Counted from the first letter of the stretch, positions 23,950 through 35,399 are shown. The stretch is 64,000 bases of DNA from Dicyema japonicum (GCA_011109175.1 RDEW01000047.1:82324-146323); one strand, 5' to 3'. Translations and numbers: made by a program. The notes: a model not told the origin generated them from the letters alone.

Positions 23950-25725
23950 TTTTGTTAAAAAAAAAAGAAATTAATAAATTACCTAAAAAGCCTCCTAAAA
24001 CAATCCTGGGAAAGAAGATTGAGAATTCGTACATTAGAAAGAGAGATCAGGAACAATGCAAAAAAGAAACAAGAGAAAGTTTGGAAAAACCATATGTCCA
24101 ATTTAAAGAAGCAGAATTTCCTTACAAAAACGTGGAAAACACTTAGAAGCTTTAGTAACGCTGACAACCCGGCCACACGTGATGAAATGAAAATCAAGAT
24201 CTTTCTAAACAAACCTATGAAGTACTACTCCTTCACGAGTTACATCCCACACAAGAAATTCGAAGGTCTATCCATCCTAGCCCTCAAACCTAAAAGAGCC
24301 ACCTCCCTGATTGTCCTCTCTGTGGAGAACGTACAGAACATGGTCAAGGGTCAAAAGGCGACTTATTCTTGTGGTCCGGACGGAATCCCTGCAATAGTTT
24401 TGAAAAACATAGGCCCCTATGCTATCATGGCCTTCACAAAAATTTTCAACTTTTCAATCAACAAAAATTATATTCCTTCCAAATGGAAGCTATCAAACAT
24501 ACGATTAATTCTGAAACCCGGACGACCAAAGGGATCACCAGCCTCATACAGACCAATATCTCTCCTATGTGTTACATCAAAACTTTTGGAAAAGCTGATT
24601 CTTGAACTAATCAAGCCATACCTTCCTGATGCACCTTTTCAACACGGATTCAGAAAAGGACACTCCACAGAAACGCATCTTACATTTTTTACAAATTTCA
24701 TCAAGGATGCGCAACCCTCATCAGAAGTCATTGTTATGCTCCATCGATATAAAAAATGCTTTTGATACTGTCCCAAGAAAGTTTTCGACAAGGAAGATCT
24801 TGACGTCAAAAATTCCTAACAACCTGAAAATCTGGATCGCAAATTTTCTAAATGGAAGAAGAGGAAGAGTAACTGCTGGAAAAACTAGATCAGTGGTGTC
24901 CAAATGGGGTCCCTCAAGGATCTCCACTTTCACCACACCTATTTAACCTATTTTTGAATGATATGCCCTCTCTTACCAGTGACGATACTCTGGTTCTGAC
25001 AAATGCGGATAATATAATCGTCGCAGTCAAAGACCAGTGCGTTAATACTGCTGTTTACCGGATACAAGCTTCATTGGACGATCTGAACTGTTGGCTCGTT
25101 AAGAACATTCTACATACAAGTCCCGAAAAGTCTTATACAACAATTTTCACAACACACAGAAAATTGACAAACTTCACTCCATGTGTAGCCATAAATGGAA
25201 ACTCAATTCCCACGACCAACTCGGTCAAGATACTGGGCGTAACTTACGACCCACTTTTGACCTTCAGCAAACACATCGACAACGTCATCTCTTGGGCACA
25301 ACGAAAGCTAAATTTTGTTAAAACACTCCTTGGACAATATAATGAATGTTTCAACTCAAATTTGGACTCCCTCTACGTGCAGTATATTCAACCGTCTCTA
25401 ACTTACGGGTGTGCAGCATGGGGAACCAAACTATCAAACAGGAATATAGAAAAAAATCAATACCTTCCAAAAAATGGCCACTAAGGCTTTGCAAAGGTTT
25501 CTTGGACACCTCTAAACCCTACACCTTTTGAGGAACTAGTGAGGAAAACCGGAGCTTTACTACCCTCCAAAAAAGTTAGAAACCCCCGCCCAATCCGGAA
25601 ATGCGTTGGAACCAGGGAAGAACACCGAGCAAGAATGAGATGGCTACTCGAGGCGGCCGGAAACACCTGACGGCTGTGTAGTTATTTAATTTGTCGGTGA
25701 TTTTTGGTTTTTAATAATAATAACC
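23950..25725 (+). mobile_element. Jockey/CR1-like LINE, inactive RT copy
   Basis: RT spread over at least three frames: CGPDGIPAIVLKNIGPYAIM, IRLILKPGRP, YRPISLLCVTSKLLEKLI and QHGFRKGHSTETHL to about 24765. SIDIKNAFDTVPRKF follows in a second frame, and a third from about 24954 has NADNIIV where YADD should be, so the catalytic aspartates are lost. KILGVTYDPLLTFSKHIDN and YGCAAWGTKL follow. The 3' part reads ARMRWLLEAAGNT and a stop, then GTCGGTGATTTTTGG and AATAATAATAA. The EN domain is missing. Confidence 0.85.
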
Positions 25726-25929
25726 CCAGGTTTACAATGGTAAGACCAGCACAAACAGTCATAACTAGGGCAATTTAAGTGCTAAAATGCTATTTTTATT
25801 ATTTATACTTTTTTAAATATACGATTGAATTTGGAATAATTATTTTTTTATTTTGTTTAAAAAAAACATACATTATAAATGCTATAAGTGCTATTTTTAA
25901 TTTTAAATGCTTTTTTTGTTTAACTGCTA

Positions 25930-26640
25930 ATTTAAATTGCAGTTAATAATGTGTTTACGGATTCCGAAATTCGCGGAGCACTCCTTCGGCTGAATAACAA
26001 CATAGCAACTGGCTATGACAATATTTGTGGGGAGTTGTTAAAATACGCACCAACCCAGCTAGCAGAAAAGATAACTTTCATATTCAACAAGATATTCAGG
26101 ACTCATTGTTCAATTGACATCGCGATGGGAGTTCTACTTCCTCTACAAAAACCTGGCAAACCTGCAGGTCCAATTGAAAATTTCAAGGCGATCGTGCATT
26201 TGACCACTTTGCGAAAAACATTGTCGATTACAACATGTTTTTCGAAAAGATGTGGAGTATTTGGACTCGCAGAAAACTTATCTCCTTAAATCTTCGGATG
26301 CGCTTATATGCGCGTTCATACAACCAGTCCTATTATATAACTCGGGAACATGGGGAACATCAAAAACGGACCGTGACTGACTAGACACATTTCATAGAAA
26401 TCAATTGATAAAAATTGCGGGAACTAAATGGCCACAGATTATCAAAAAAGACATTCTCTACAAATTATGTAAATGCAAACCGATAAGCAGAGAAGTAATT
26501 ACCTTACGCTGGCTACTTATCGGACATGTTCTGAGAATGGGCGAAGTGATTCCTTGCAATCAAATGATGGAAGATTACTAATATACAAGGACTACATTTT
26601 GATAATGACAAGGCAAATATCAAAAATTATATAAATAAAA
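25930..26640 (+). mobile_element. RTE-like LINE fragment inside the hAT element
   Basis: Begins with FTDSEIRGALLRLNNNIATG, ELLKYAPTQLAE and KPGKPAGPIENFKAIVHLTT, then jumps by internal deletion to the post-RT region (RMRLYARS, QLIKIAGTKWPQIIKKDILY, LRWLLIGHVLRMG). Matches the element at 59690-62602; RT motifs 3-6 are lost. Confidence 0.75.
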
Positions 26641-26879
26641 GAATGGAGAAAATGGATTTAAACTTATTATTGAAATGACTGAACCAAAAATTAGCTAACA
26701 AGATTATTTTTCTCTTTCACGCTGTCAGGCATCCTATGCATCTGTTGAAAGAGCAATTAAAATGCTAAAAAATATTTTAAAAAAAGATAGGAACTTCCAT
26801 CCAGACAATATCAGGCATTAACTTTTATTATATTACAATAAATAAAATTGAAAAAATCCCATTTTTGAGTGATGAAAGG

Positions 26880-27360
26880 ACATTTAAACAATAGAAGTCA
26901 GGTAGTTGCCGCCCTCACTGCGTGGCTGTTCCCTCTCAAAATTGCGAGCGAAATTCGCTCAAATAGCCAGCGGCGTTCACGGAGATCTCCAGTGCATGAG
27001 GTGATTCGGTTTCCAAGACGTCCGAGAAACTCGAGTGTAGAGAGCGGAGTAGGATCCGGAAGTCTCCATAGCAAGGGGAACAAATTTGACATCATCGGGA
27101 AGGTCGACGTATTTAACAAGTTTGGCCTTCTCCGCCTTTACGGATGCTGAACAGGCCCTTGTAGCACTCTCGTGAAGATTTTTTCTGGGCGAACGTGTCT
27201 GTACATGTCACATTCCAAACCAGTGGTTTCCCGGCCTCAAATGGAAATATGGTCATCCCGTCCGGTCGTTTCCCGTCACTTCTGCATAACCCGACCGGTT
27301 CAAGAATGGCCGAGTATCCAGCGGCATCCATAGCTCGCCTGACAATTTCATTCTTCCAAA
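26880..27360 (-). mobile_element. RLE-type LINE fragment inside the hAT element
   Basis: The minus strand reads AAGYSAILEPVGLCRSDGKR, PDGMTIFPFEAGKPLVWNVT and, after a frameshift near 27115, FVPLAMETSG, i.e. the nuclease domain seen at 15690 and 43318. It is nested within the hAT boundaries. Confidence 0.8.
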
Positions 27361-27789
27361 TAAAATTTAAAATGTTATATTTTATTATTTTAAGTTATAG
27401 ATTAGACAAATTTAAATGCTAGATTTTATCATTTTAAGTGCTAACTTTTTTAATTATAATTGCTAGATTTTGTGATTTTTTAGCGCTAAAAAAATTTTTT
27501 TTAAGTGCTAGAAACAACTTGCCCTAGTCATAACTAACTAATCCCAGGGAGGAACCAAAGGGAGAACATGCCGACCAAATCCATTTCCCAATACTTAATT
27601 AAAGGCTTCCAATTCCGAAGAGAAATGTGGAAGTAGGTCCGCCCTCTTCTATTTTGTCCCACGTCCTACCGTCGCGGACATCATTTCATTCTTTAACGGT
27701 ATAGTTTTCATAATGCAATCTTTATCAGAGGATTTGGTAAGGGAAAAAGGTAGGAAGATTCCTTTTAACTACTGTGTCGTGCCAACTCG

Positions 27790-27960
27790 TCTCCTCACGG
27801 GTGGGATCTGTTTGACAAGAATTGACCTTCGCTGAAAAAACTCAATCTTTCGGATTCGAACCCACGACCTTCAGATCCGATGTCATTAGACGTTACGTTC
27901 AGCCAGAAGGCCTTCATGAGACAGATGGATCACATGACGCCTCTCAGGAGTCTTACACTT
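27790..27960 (-). repeat. tRNA-derived SINE-like element
   Basis: On the minus strand GGTCGTGGGTTCGAATCCG is a consensus polymerase III B box, about 50 bp downstream of a weaker A-box-like GGCTGAACGTAACG. Adjacent GGCGTCATGTGATCCATCTG resembles part of repeat F (GGCGTCATATGATCCACCTG at 18344), hinting that repeat F belongs to the same SINE group. Not a functional tRNA; the arms do not fold convincingly. Confidence 0.55.
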
Positions 27961-28205
27961 AATATATCAATTGATAAATTCAATAAAGCAATAATTTCTA
28001 GAGTACGAGTTTCTCCATTAGGCGCGATAATGCGCTCGTTAATGAAATTGGAGGTAGGAAAGAAGGTGAAGATTTCGTTTTTCCTGGTTTAAGGATTGGT
28101 ATTATAAGTGAGTTTTCCATTTGCATGGATTACGTTCATGTTAGAAGACAAATTTAAAATTGACGTAATCGAATTGATTGCAACATTACCAAAATGTTTT
28201 AACAA

Positions 28206-28258
28206 AATTCTAGCTCAACGACTTCGCTGATAATTCTAGCTCAACGACTTCGATACAG
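28206..28258 (+). repeat. 26-bp tandem repeat, two copies
   Basis: AATTCTAGCTCAACGACTTC occurs twice, 26 bp apart. Short and non-coding. Confidence 0.8.
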
Positions 28259-28379
28259 TCGAAGATTACTTCCATGAACTGGACCTCACACAGAAATGTT
28301 TGCTCCATCGTTCACTACAGTGCCTACTGTCGTCTACAAGTCCACTTTAATAGACACAAATTGGAGTATCTTACTTGAT

Positions 28380-28700
28380 TATTGGGAAAATACATGTCAG
28401 TTTATGAATCATTTAAAAATTTGAGTCTTAAAGACATTGTTCTATTTATAAAAATAGCCTGGGAAGATGTATCCTCTAAAACAATCAAAAATTGTTTTCA
28501 AATTCTAAAAAAATCGGGTACTAACACACTTTTAGTAAATGTGAACATAAGAAATATAATCTAATATGGATATTCAAGATCCGATTGAAATCGAAGAATT
28601 TATGTCTATATATTATTCTAAAAAATGCAATAGATGAAGAAGAAGTAACATCGTTAACTGATGATAATGAGTATACTCATCCATGAAGAAACTACTGAAT
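28380..28700 (+). mobile_element. Tigger/pogo-like transposase fragment
   Basis: LSLKDIVLFIKIAWEDVSSK followed by TIKNCFQILKKSG matches the region in CENP-B/Tigger-type transposases where AW..V...TI.NCF..AG follows the DDE domain. The downstream part is frame-shifted (EEETTEL-like acidic residues). No terminal repeats were found. Decayed. Confidence 0.6.
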
Positions 28701-28759
28701 TGAAACCCTAAACAAGAATGAAATAGCACAAAAAGTTAAGCGAAATTGAAAAAAAATCT

Positions 28760-29015
28760 TCTTGAGAACGTTGAAAACGAGAGGATGTCGTCCTTGGACA
28801 ACTCTAAACCCTACACCTTTTGAGGAATTAGTGAGGAAAACCGGAGCTTTACTACCCTCCAAAAAAGTTAGAAACCCCCTCCTAATCCGGAAATGCGTTG
28901 GAACCCGGGAAGAATACCGAGCAAGAATGAGATGGCTACTCGAGGCGGCCGGAATCACCTGACGGCTATGTAGTTATTTAATCTGTCGGTGATTTTTGGT
29001 TTTTAAATAATAATA
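28760..29015 (+). mobile_element. Jockey/CR1-like LINE, 3' end
   Basis: Encodes KCVGTREEYRARMRWLLEAA with GIT and a stop, then a 3' hairpin (ATCACC 28954-28959 with GGTGAT 28988-28993) and AATAATAATAA. The same end with 90% or more identity occurs at 25500-25725, and the shared sequence continues about 180 bp past the TAA tail in both places, so a small segmental duplication includes this end. Confidence 0.8.
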
Positions 29016-29195
29016 ACTCCAGGTTTACAATGGTAAAGACTAGCACAAACAGTCATAACTAACTAATCCCAGGGAAGAACCAAAAGGAGAACATGCCAAC
29101 CAAATCCATTTTCCAATACTTCATTAAAGGCTTCCAATTCCGAAGAGAGATGTTCTATTTTGTCCCACGTCCTACCGTCGCGGACATCATTTCAT

Positions 29196-29390
29196 TCAGC
29201 CGGGTGGCTTAGTGGTTAGGTGTCGGGCTTAAGTGGCTTAGGCTACGGGTTCGAATCTCGCTGCTTTCACCTGGTGGAAGGTTCCACGCATCTACGATGC
29301 GGAAAGGGTTTTGACGAGTGACGCCGTCATCAGTGAATACTCACTGCGGAACTGGATTGTCTAGAAAGGACACTCCTTATTACATCTATT
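29196..29390 (+). repeat. tRNA-derived SINE
   Basis: Starts with a tRNA-like head: A box TGGCTTAGTGG at 29206 and B box GGGTTCGAATC about 45 bp later. The body GTTCCACGCATCTACGATGC, GACGAGTGACGCCGTCATCA and CACTGCGGAACTGGATTGTC follows. The body recurs on the minus strand at 40481-40566, 46790-46875 and 56520-56590. The head lacks a proper acceptor stem, so it is a SINE rather than a tRNA gene. Confidence 0.75.
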
Positions 29391-29539
29391 AGAATGCAAA
29401 TATTAGAAATATAAAAAAGAAGCAAATAGGAATTGAATTTTATTTCGATAAAATTCGATAGTAAAATCAAATTTACCCAGATTTACCACAAAAAACGCTG
29501 AAACCATAATTGGCAAATTTGGGAGAGTTTAGTGTATAA

Positions 29540-29665
29540 ATTGCCTTGAGAGCAACATAATCTCCTCATCTCAGCTAAAATTAAACTTTGTAAAAACGCT
29601 ACTTGGATACTACAAGAGATGGTTCCTTTGTTTTGTCGATGATTCTTTGTTCTAAATAAATACTG
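29540..29665 (+). mobile_element. Small LINE fragment
   Basis: GAGAGCAACATAATCTCCTC and AACTTTGTAAAAACGCTACT also occur at 39570-39650, where they follow a TFSKH-like LINE segment. They correspond to the KLNFVKTLLG region of the copy at 23950-25725. Confidence 0.6.
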
Positions 29666-29929
29666 AAAAGCCTAACGAGGCTATGGAAAAACGTGAACCA
29701 TTCCGTACTAAAAACAGTTCACTCGCAAATATTAAGCCATGCATTTCCCATGCTTCATGGGGTCTTCGAATAATGCTCAGAAAATCGAGCTACATAAAAG
29801 TGTTTTTGGAGTGAAAGAGAAGTGGTCTATGGACAAAAAAAAACATGATGTCGACATCCCAATCAGAAGGAATAATGAAGGACGCCTGATCCAACGTGAT
29901 CAAGAGACAACCCGACCCCGACGAGCTAG

Positions 29930-32095
29930 TGTAGGATCGAGCCAAATGAGAGCTTGGATTAAATTTGTCGGGGTCAACTCAACATAGCTGGAGTGAGAGG
30001 AATTTTCTTAAAGAAGTAGGACGTCGACATGTGCCTCCTACAGGAGACGAAACTGACACATTTTTCCCCCATTCCAACACTTCCAGGATACACTGTTATC
30101 AGAAAGGATCGCCATTTGGCTGTGGAGGAGTCACTACTCTCGTCAAAAGTGAGATCGGGAACACAATAACGCCTTCGCATTATGATCCTCCATCTCCCGT
30201 TGAATACATTGGGATCTACATTCAAAACAAACATGGGATAATTTCATAATCCTTAACGACTATCGGATGAACATAAGAACACCTTATAAAAATTATGACA
30301 CGACTTTACCTGATTTGACCCTTGCCACCCTTAACACTGCTTCTATTGCCAACTGGTCTGTGATTTTTGACTTCGATCACAATTCTATTATCATTAAGAT
30401 AAAGGACACGCTCATCTCTGAAAGAATACGAAAGACAGATTTAGATGCACTACGTTTCAACTCATTCAATTATGCAGTTTCTCACGTTAACAGAACGTTC
30501 CATAAGGCAATGAAAGTATTCATCGAGAAAGAACAATCAAATCCACATTAAATGTTTTGACCTCAAAAGGATTACGAATGAACGTAATCGACTCAAAAAT
30601 ATCCAAAGGCCATCAACAGAAATTAGATGCCGAATCCGAGTACTGGGTAGCGAAATAAAATCTTTAAGAAAGTGAAAGTGGACGAATGGAGAAAAATCAC
30701 CTCCGCGTTTAACAAGCAGAGGTCCCTGTCAATCATGTGGAAGACTCTCTCAAAGATAAAAAACCCTCGGATTTCAGTAAAAAGGAACTCGATAGAATGA
30801 TGAAGTTCTAGGCTCAGAACAGCTACTTCATAAAAAGCACGAGGGTCCTCCTGATAGAACCCAGATGTCGTTATTTAATTCTCACCAGTGGAAGTGAAAA
30901 GGGGGATTAAATCCCAAAAGCTAACCTACTCAAGCGGACCAAATAAAATTCCTATAATTGTTATCAAAAAGCTTGGACTCAGGGCACTCAATGCACTAAC
31001 AAAGATATACAACATATCCATAGAAACACAATTCCAATAATGTGAAAGTTGGCCCACATCCGCTCAATACAGAAACCTGGAAAACCAAGAGTCCCCTTTT
31101 TTATCGACCAATATCCTTATTAGCCTATTGTCAAAAAATCTTTAAAAAATGGTCTTGGACCATATCTTATCATATTTACCTATAGAATCCTATATAAGAC
31201 CTATCTACAAATCAGCACTTGCAAACCCACACCAACTTTATTGTGGCGGAACTTGAGTCAATGTCTAGGCACTTCAAAACTGCAGGGCTTTTGACTCGGT
31301 CCCCAAGAAAATCTTAACGAGGAAGATCTACCGCTTAGAAATCCCAAGAATTTTCAAGAGATAGCTCTGGAACGTTTTCTCTGATAGAAGAGGAAAATTC
31401 GTAATAAAGCCTGCCAATTCGTCTTAAAAATGTTTCCAAACGGCGTGCCTCAGGGTTCCCCCTTATTACCATCCCTTTTAACTTATTCTTGCAAGATATT
31501 CCAATTGATTCGGTGCCAATGACATAATAGATGCTTGCAAGGATGTGTTACGACAGCTACGAAGAAATTGCAAACTACTCTGGACAGACATCATGAATGG
31601 TTGAAAAATTCAATTTCAAAGTCCAGGAAAATCTTCGACCTTTTTTTATGTCGAATAGAAGGCAGTCAAGTTATTCGTGTCTTCGTGAAGGTGGTCATCT
31701 CAAAATTTAAAGGATCCTCAAAGCGGTAACTATCCACGTTGTACATCCAATTCATCGAATCAACTATGGATGTGCAGGATGGGGAACAAAACTTGCCAGA
31801 ACAAACATGGTATAGATCAACTCCGCTCAATCCAGTATAACCAAAACGATCTCTCGAATCACAGGACTACCAATAAGGTCCTTGTGAGAAAATATGTTGG
31901 CATATCCACCAAAAATAGAAAACCGCCAGAAGAACGGCGCTATCGAAAATGTGTCGGTTTCCGAGAGCAACACCGGGAAAAGATGAGAATATTGCTGAGA
32001 GAAGCCGGGATCACCTGATGGCGTTTTCCTTTTAATTAGTGTTTACCTGGTGATTTTTGGTTTATTAATAATCAAAAAGTCTTAAATTCTAATTT
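29930..32095 (+). mobile_element. Jockey/CR1-like LINE, heavily decayed EN and RT
   Basis: AP endonuclease pieces: LDVDMCLLQETKL (motif with catalytic E) at about 30020 and LPDLTLATLNTASIANWSVI with a SDHN-like FDHNSII at 30300-30400. RT pieces follow with many stops: GPNKIPIIVIKKLG near 30940, AFDSVPKKILTRKIY near 31290, and PNGVPQGS-like sequence near 31440. The 3' end reads EKMRILLREAGIT with stop at 32018 and a hairpin (ATCACC 32010-32015, GGTGAT 32049-32054). It is the only copy of this family here that keeps both domains. Confidence 0.75.
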
Positions 32096-32124
32096 TAAAT
32101 TAAAATTAGTTTCTATAGAAACTA

Positions 32125-32447
32125 ATGACTACATCAAATAGGAGAAATAATATTCCCAGCGATCTACTGATGGAAGTAGTGATTATTGTTACCATTTAGT
32201 TCTTAAATTATATATTTACGAAAGACTGGGAAAATGCTAAAACTCTGTGCAAAAAACGTATTTTATTTTTGAACTGTGGTAGTTTTGGACGAATATCCCG
32301 ACAGCTCTGATTTACTGAATTCCTACCTTCCACTGATTGAGGAAATGATTTCTCTTGGTAAAAGTAAATTTTATTAAAGCTGCCGACGAAAGTGAATCAG
32401 AGTCCATTGACTACTCATCTGAAGAATCGGATGAAAGTTCTACATGA
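32125..32447 (+). CDS. Small glutamate/serine-tailed helical protein, ERICH2-like
   Basis: Four exons, three microintrons (32176-32199, 32258-32282, 32358-32379; 22-25 nt) and closed phases give 83 residues from ATG 32125 to TGA 32445-32447. The core IPSDLLMEFLNYIFTKDWEN, KTLCKKLLDEYPDSSDLLNS and YLPLIEEMISL is a TPR-like helix pair, followed by an acidic Ser-Glu tail (DESESES, SSEESDESS). The layout of LA.FL-type helix, LC...L.YEP and PLIEE followed by an acidic tail resembles the C-terminal part of animal ERICH2 as I remember it; the function of that protein is poorly known. It lies just downstream of a dead LINE. The exon chain is strong; the family name is tentative. Confidence 0.7.
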
Positions 32448-32639
32448 TTTGTTTATCAAAAATATTTTAATTTGTCATGAAAATTTTAATTAAGGACAAT
32501 TCAAGCTTTCTGAAAACATAAAACTGAAGGACACAGTCATTTCTGACTATTATCCCCTAAAAATTTATTGACCTGACTATGAAGATGAAATTATAAACAA
32601 GAGTTCGCCTAGGAAATGTGATTAGCTGCTCGTATTTAT

Positions 32640-32950
32640 TTAATAACCCCGAATATAGTGTAAAGAGGTTGAGTTAACAAACATCTAACTGGGGTATATC
32701 CAGTTCCCATGGATGGAGTAAGACTCCTTTCTAAACAAGTCTGCAGTCGAGGAGCCTATCCTGCAGCTATCCTCTTTTGATCCCGACCAGGGACTGGGAG
32801 TCTCCTGAGAGACGGAGATCACAGACGCCTCTTAGGATTCAGGCAAAGCGCAAAGCACTGAGAAATCGTTTATCAGTTAAATAGCGATGTGGGAATCAAA
32901 CTCACAACTAATCAGGACCAACCAATATGATACCTGCTCACATTCAGCCA
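32640..32950 (-). repeat. tRNA-related SINE, minus strand
   Basis: The minus strand shows GATGGCTGAATGTGAGCAGG (A-box-like) and, about 40 bp on, TGAGTTTGATTCCC (B-box-like), then a body containing CTGAGAGACGGAGATCACAG read in plus orientation near 32810. No ORF. A second SINE family is likely, distinct in body from the copy at 29196. Confidence 0.5.
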
Positions 32951-33175
32951 TCAAAATCCACATTTTTCTAAAAAACAAAAATATGTCAGCTATCATCAAA
33001 TAAAAGCTACCTAAACTTTTCACTATATGAGGGCATCGCAGTCACTACAAGAATTTTAAGGCTCTTGGCTATGTATGTGTAGTCACCAAGAAAGACCCTG
33101 GTTTTGTCCTTATATCGTTAATCAGTGAAGCAATAACATTAATTTACAAAGTCAGAATCGAACAAAGAACTAACG

Positions 33176-34682
33176 TCAAATTTTACTCACAACATTAACT
33201 CCCATTTCTTCATAATTTTGCCTAGAAATCCACATACTATGAAACGATCCCTAAAATAATAAACAGAGATCCAACCAATGAGGCCAGCACAGATCCCCCA
33301 ACCCAGGGACTGCATTGCACAAATCTCTTCTCGGGAGTATTCATGGGCGTATTCACCTTAATTTTTGTCATCTACAATAAACCCACGTGATATAACAGAA
33401 GATGTTCTTGCCGTCAATTCTCTATACAGTCTGTCTGAGAATCCAGGATAAACACAGTTTCCCCCAGAAATGAGAGTGTTAGCAAAAAGTGCCTAGAATA
33501 AATCCCACAACCAACAGGTCTAATGTCCACATCACTGAACCCAGCACTTGCCATCACCATCCCAACAATCCCAGTCTTTATATTAAGCACACCAAACCTC
33601 AATGAGGATTTCTGCCAATCTGTACCTATCCACCCCAAAAGAACGAATGAGTCCGTTCTGAAACTCATAACTGACTGTTTGCAGTCTTTCTGGGTTGCTG
33701 GGATAACCAAAACACGAACCACTCATAAATAGGATGTTCACAAAACCGTATTACCGAGGAAGCAAAGTCCCTCACAACATTCTACGTAAATTCACGGACA
33801 ACCATGGACATGAATTCTTTGTAGGAATCCGTCAAGTTGGGAACATTGCGTTTTGTAAAACATGGAATTTTCCCTTCGGGGACAGTCGTCTGGAGTAAAC
33901 AAGGCAAAAACCTTAGATTGAATAAGATAACAGTCGTTCAGATCAATCGACATGGAATTCAGAAGCTGTTGGGCTTTCTCAAGCATGGACCTCCCTGCAA
34001 ACGACATTCTGCGGACAGCTGGACATCAGAGAAATTCATACCGTTATTTAGGACATAGCCATCAAATACGGGGTAACTGCTGTGTAGGAATGACCACTTT
34101 CGATCACCAGGGCTGTGGACTTTCCATTGGCAAAACTACAATAACCATCAACCAAACGCTGTGAGAACGGAAGAAGGCCGCGAATAGTAGGCAGGCACAT
34201 GGAAAGTCTCGAACATTATTTGAAGGAGTTTTTCACGTTGAGCTTTGCATGTGTTCTGAAAGTTAGTAGAGAAACTACAGGTTGTTCAGACATGAAGACA
34301 GGATGTTCTGAGGATTCCGTTGAAAGTCCGTAAGAGTAAATATGGGAAACAAAGGTTTCAAAAAAATCCCAGTTTTCGACTATAAATCCATAATTTAATC
34401 ATACTTAGTCCATCACTGTTATGAAACTGTAAAATTTCTCGATTTGAAACGGGAGAAGTAAGAAAATTATTCCCACTATAACATTTTGCAACGGATTCGG
34501 GTCCGTCTGAAGTGAGGAGACTTCGATAGTCAAGCTGCAATTAAAACTGGGAAATACACAAGGCCACTCGTCACCAGCATACCCTATTTTAGTGCTATAG
34601 CTCCCAACGTCTAAAACGATGGCACCAATCTCATCTAATATTTGATGAATTTTGACCAACCTCCACCACAATATTGTCCCAT
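33176..34682 (-). CDS. ACTL6A: Actin-related protein ACTL6/BAF53 (Arp4), 14 exons
   Basis: ACTL6 is a nuclear actin-related subunit of BAF, INO80 and NuA4/TIP60 chromatin complexes. Thirteen introns of 21-26 nt (first 34635-34660) link ATG 34682 to TGA 33176-33178. The product starts MGQYCGGDEIGAIVLDVGSY (cf. YGGDEVGALVFDIGSY) with IGYAGDEWPC. Then come IENWDFFETF, HPVFMSEQP, AQREKLLQIMFETFHVPAYY, TAFANGKSTALVIESG and VFDGYVLNN. Further on are GFSDVDIRPALFANTLISGG, GFSDRLYREL, WVGGSVLASLGSF and MWISRQNYEEMG at the C-terminus, all in the ACTL6 order. At about 34070 a run of four G on the plus strand is one base short, shifting the frame between IESGHSYTAVTP and VFDGYV. With that base counted, the CDS is 402 codons. 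Either a sequencing error or a recent mutation. Confidence 0.9.
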
Positions 34683-34764
34683 TTAAAATAATTTAAAATT
34701 ATAAAAATTATGAAATTTAAATTAATTTTTTAAAATAAATTCAGCTTATATACAAAGTGTAAAT

Positions 34765-34940
34765 TCTAATTATTTGTCTCACCGGTTTTGACTGATCTAT
34801 AGGAGCGACCGGAATTTGCTGCGTCCTACTTAATACCCGCTGGTCACTTATATGTTAGTGAGTCCGGAGTTATTCAACTGAGTCATGCCGATTTAATCGA
34901 CGCGGCTTCGTCTTTCCACCTTCGAATTCTGCGCCACATT
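34765..34940 (+). repeat. Dispersed repeat G
   Basis: TTGACTGATCTATAGGAGCG, TTTGCTGCGTCCTACTTAAT and CCGGAGTTATTCAACT recur with small changes at 63400-63560. No coding capacity or promoter box was identified. Confidence 0.5.
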
Positions 34941-35399
34941 TGATGAATCTGACGAATCTTTGGGAACTTCTGCTTTTCGCAGTTACTTTCCCGTTAGCCA
35001 TTTTTTCGTTCACTTGAAGGGACTGTGGGTAAATAAATAAGAAATATGTAGTCTCAATCACAATCATATCAAACACCTTCACACATTCAAAGTGCGAACT
35101 TAGCAATGAGATAAAGGAACATCAGTTATTCCAGAATTTACTTAAATGTGTGTATCCAAGTTCTGTTTACAAAAGACAAAAATCAGAAATCATTTCATTA
35201 TGAATATGAGTGAATACGACTTAATGTCTTTGAAGCCTATTCCCCTTACTGTGGACATGGTTTTGACGTGAAAAAGAAGATACGATCAGGTGTGAACACT
35301 ATAGTGGTGTCTGGATTATGTGGACCGAGAATTTCTAAGAGAAGAATACGAGTTACTCAGAAGACTATAGATTTCTTATTAAAAAGTCAATAAAAATGG

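Larger units (their letters stand above)
25766..27526. mobile_element. hAT transposon remnant with 8-bp target duplication
   Basis: Flanked by GTCATAAC at 25758-25765 and 27527-27534, a perfect 8-bp duplication as expected for hAT. Ends are inverted: TAGGGCAATTTAAGTGCTA on the left and, reverse-complemented on the right, TAGGGCAAGTTGTTTCTAGC. TAGGG termini recall Ac-type hAT elements. Both subterminal regions (25770-25940 and 27360-27520) carry many AAGTGCTA/AAATGCTA copies, which could be transposase sites. A hAT C-terminal dimerisation segment remains near 26720-26820 (ASYASVERAIKML, KKDRNFHPDNI). The interior holds pieces of two LINEs. A paralogous empty site (AGTCATAACTAACTAATCCC) is present near 29052. 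Confidence 0.85.

Noticed and set aside
29196-29270. Functional tRNA gene
   Set aside because: A and B boxes are good, but the acceptor and anticodon stems do not pair and the sequence continues into a repeated SINE body.
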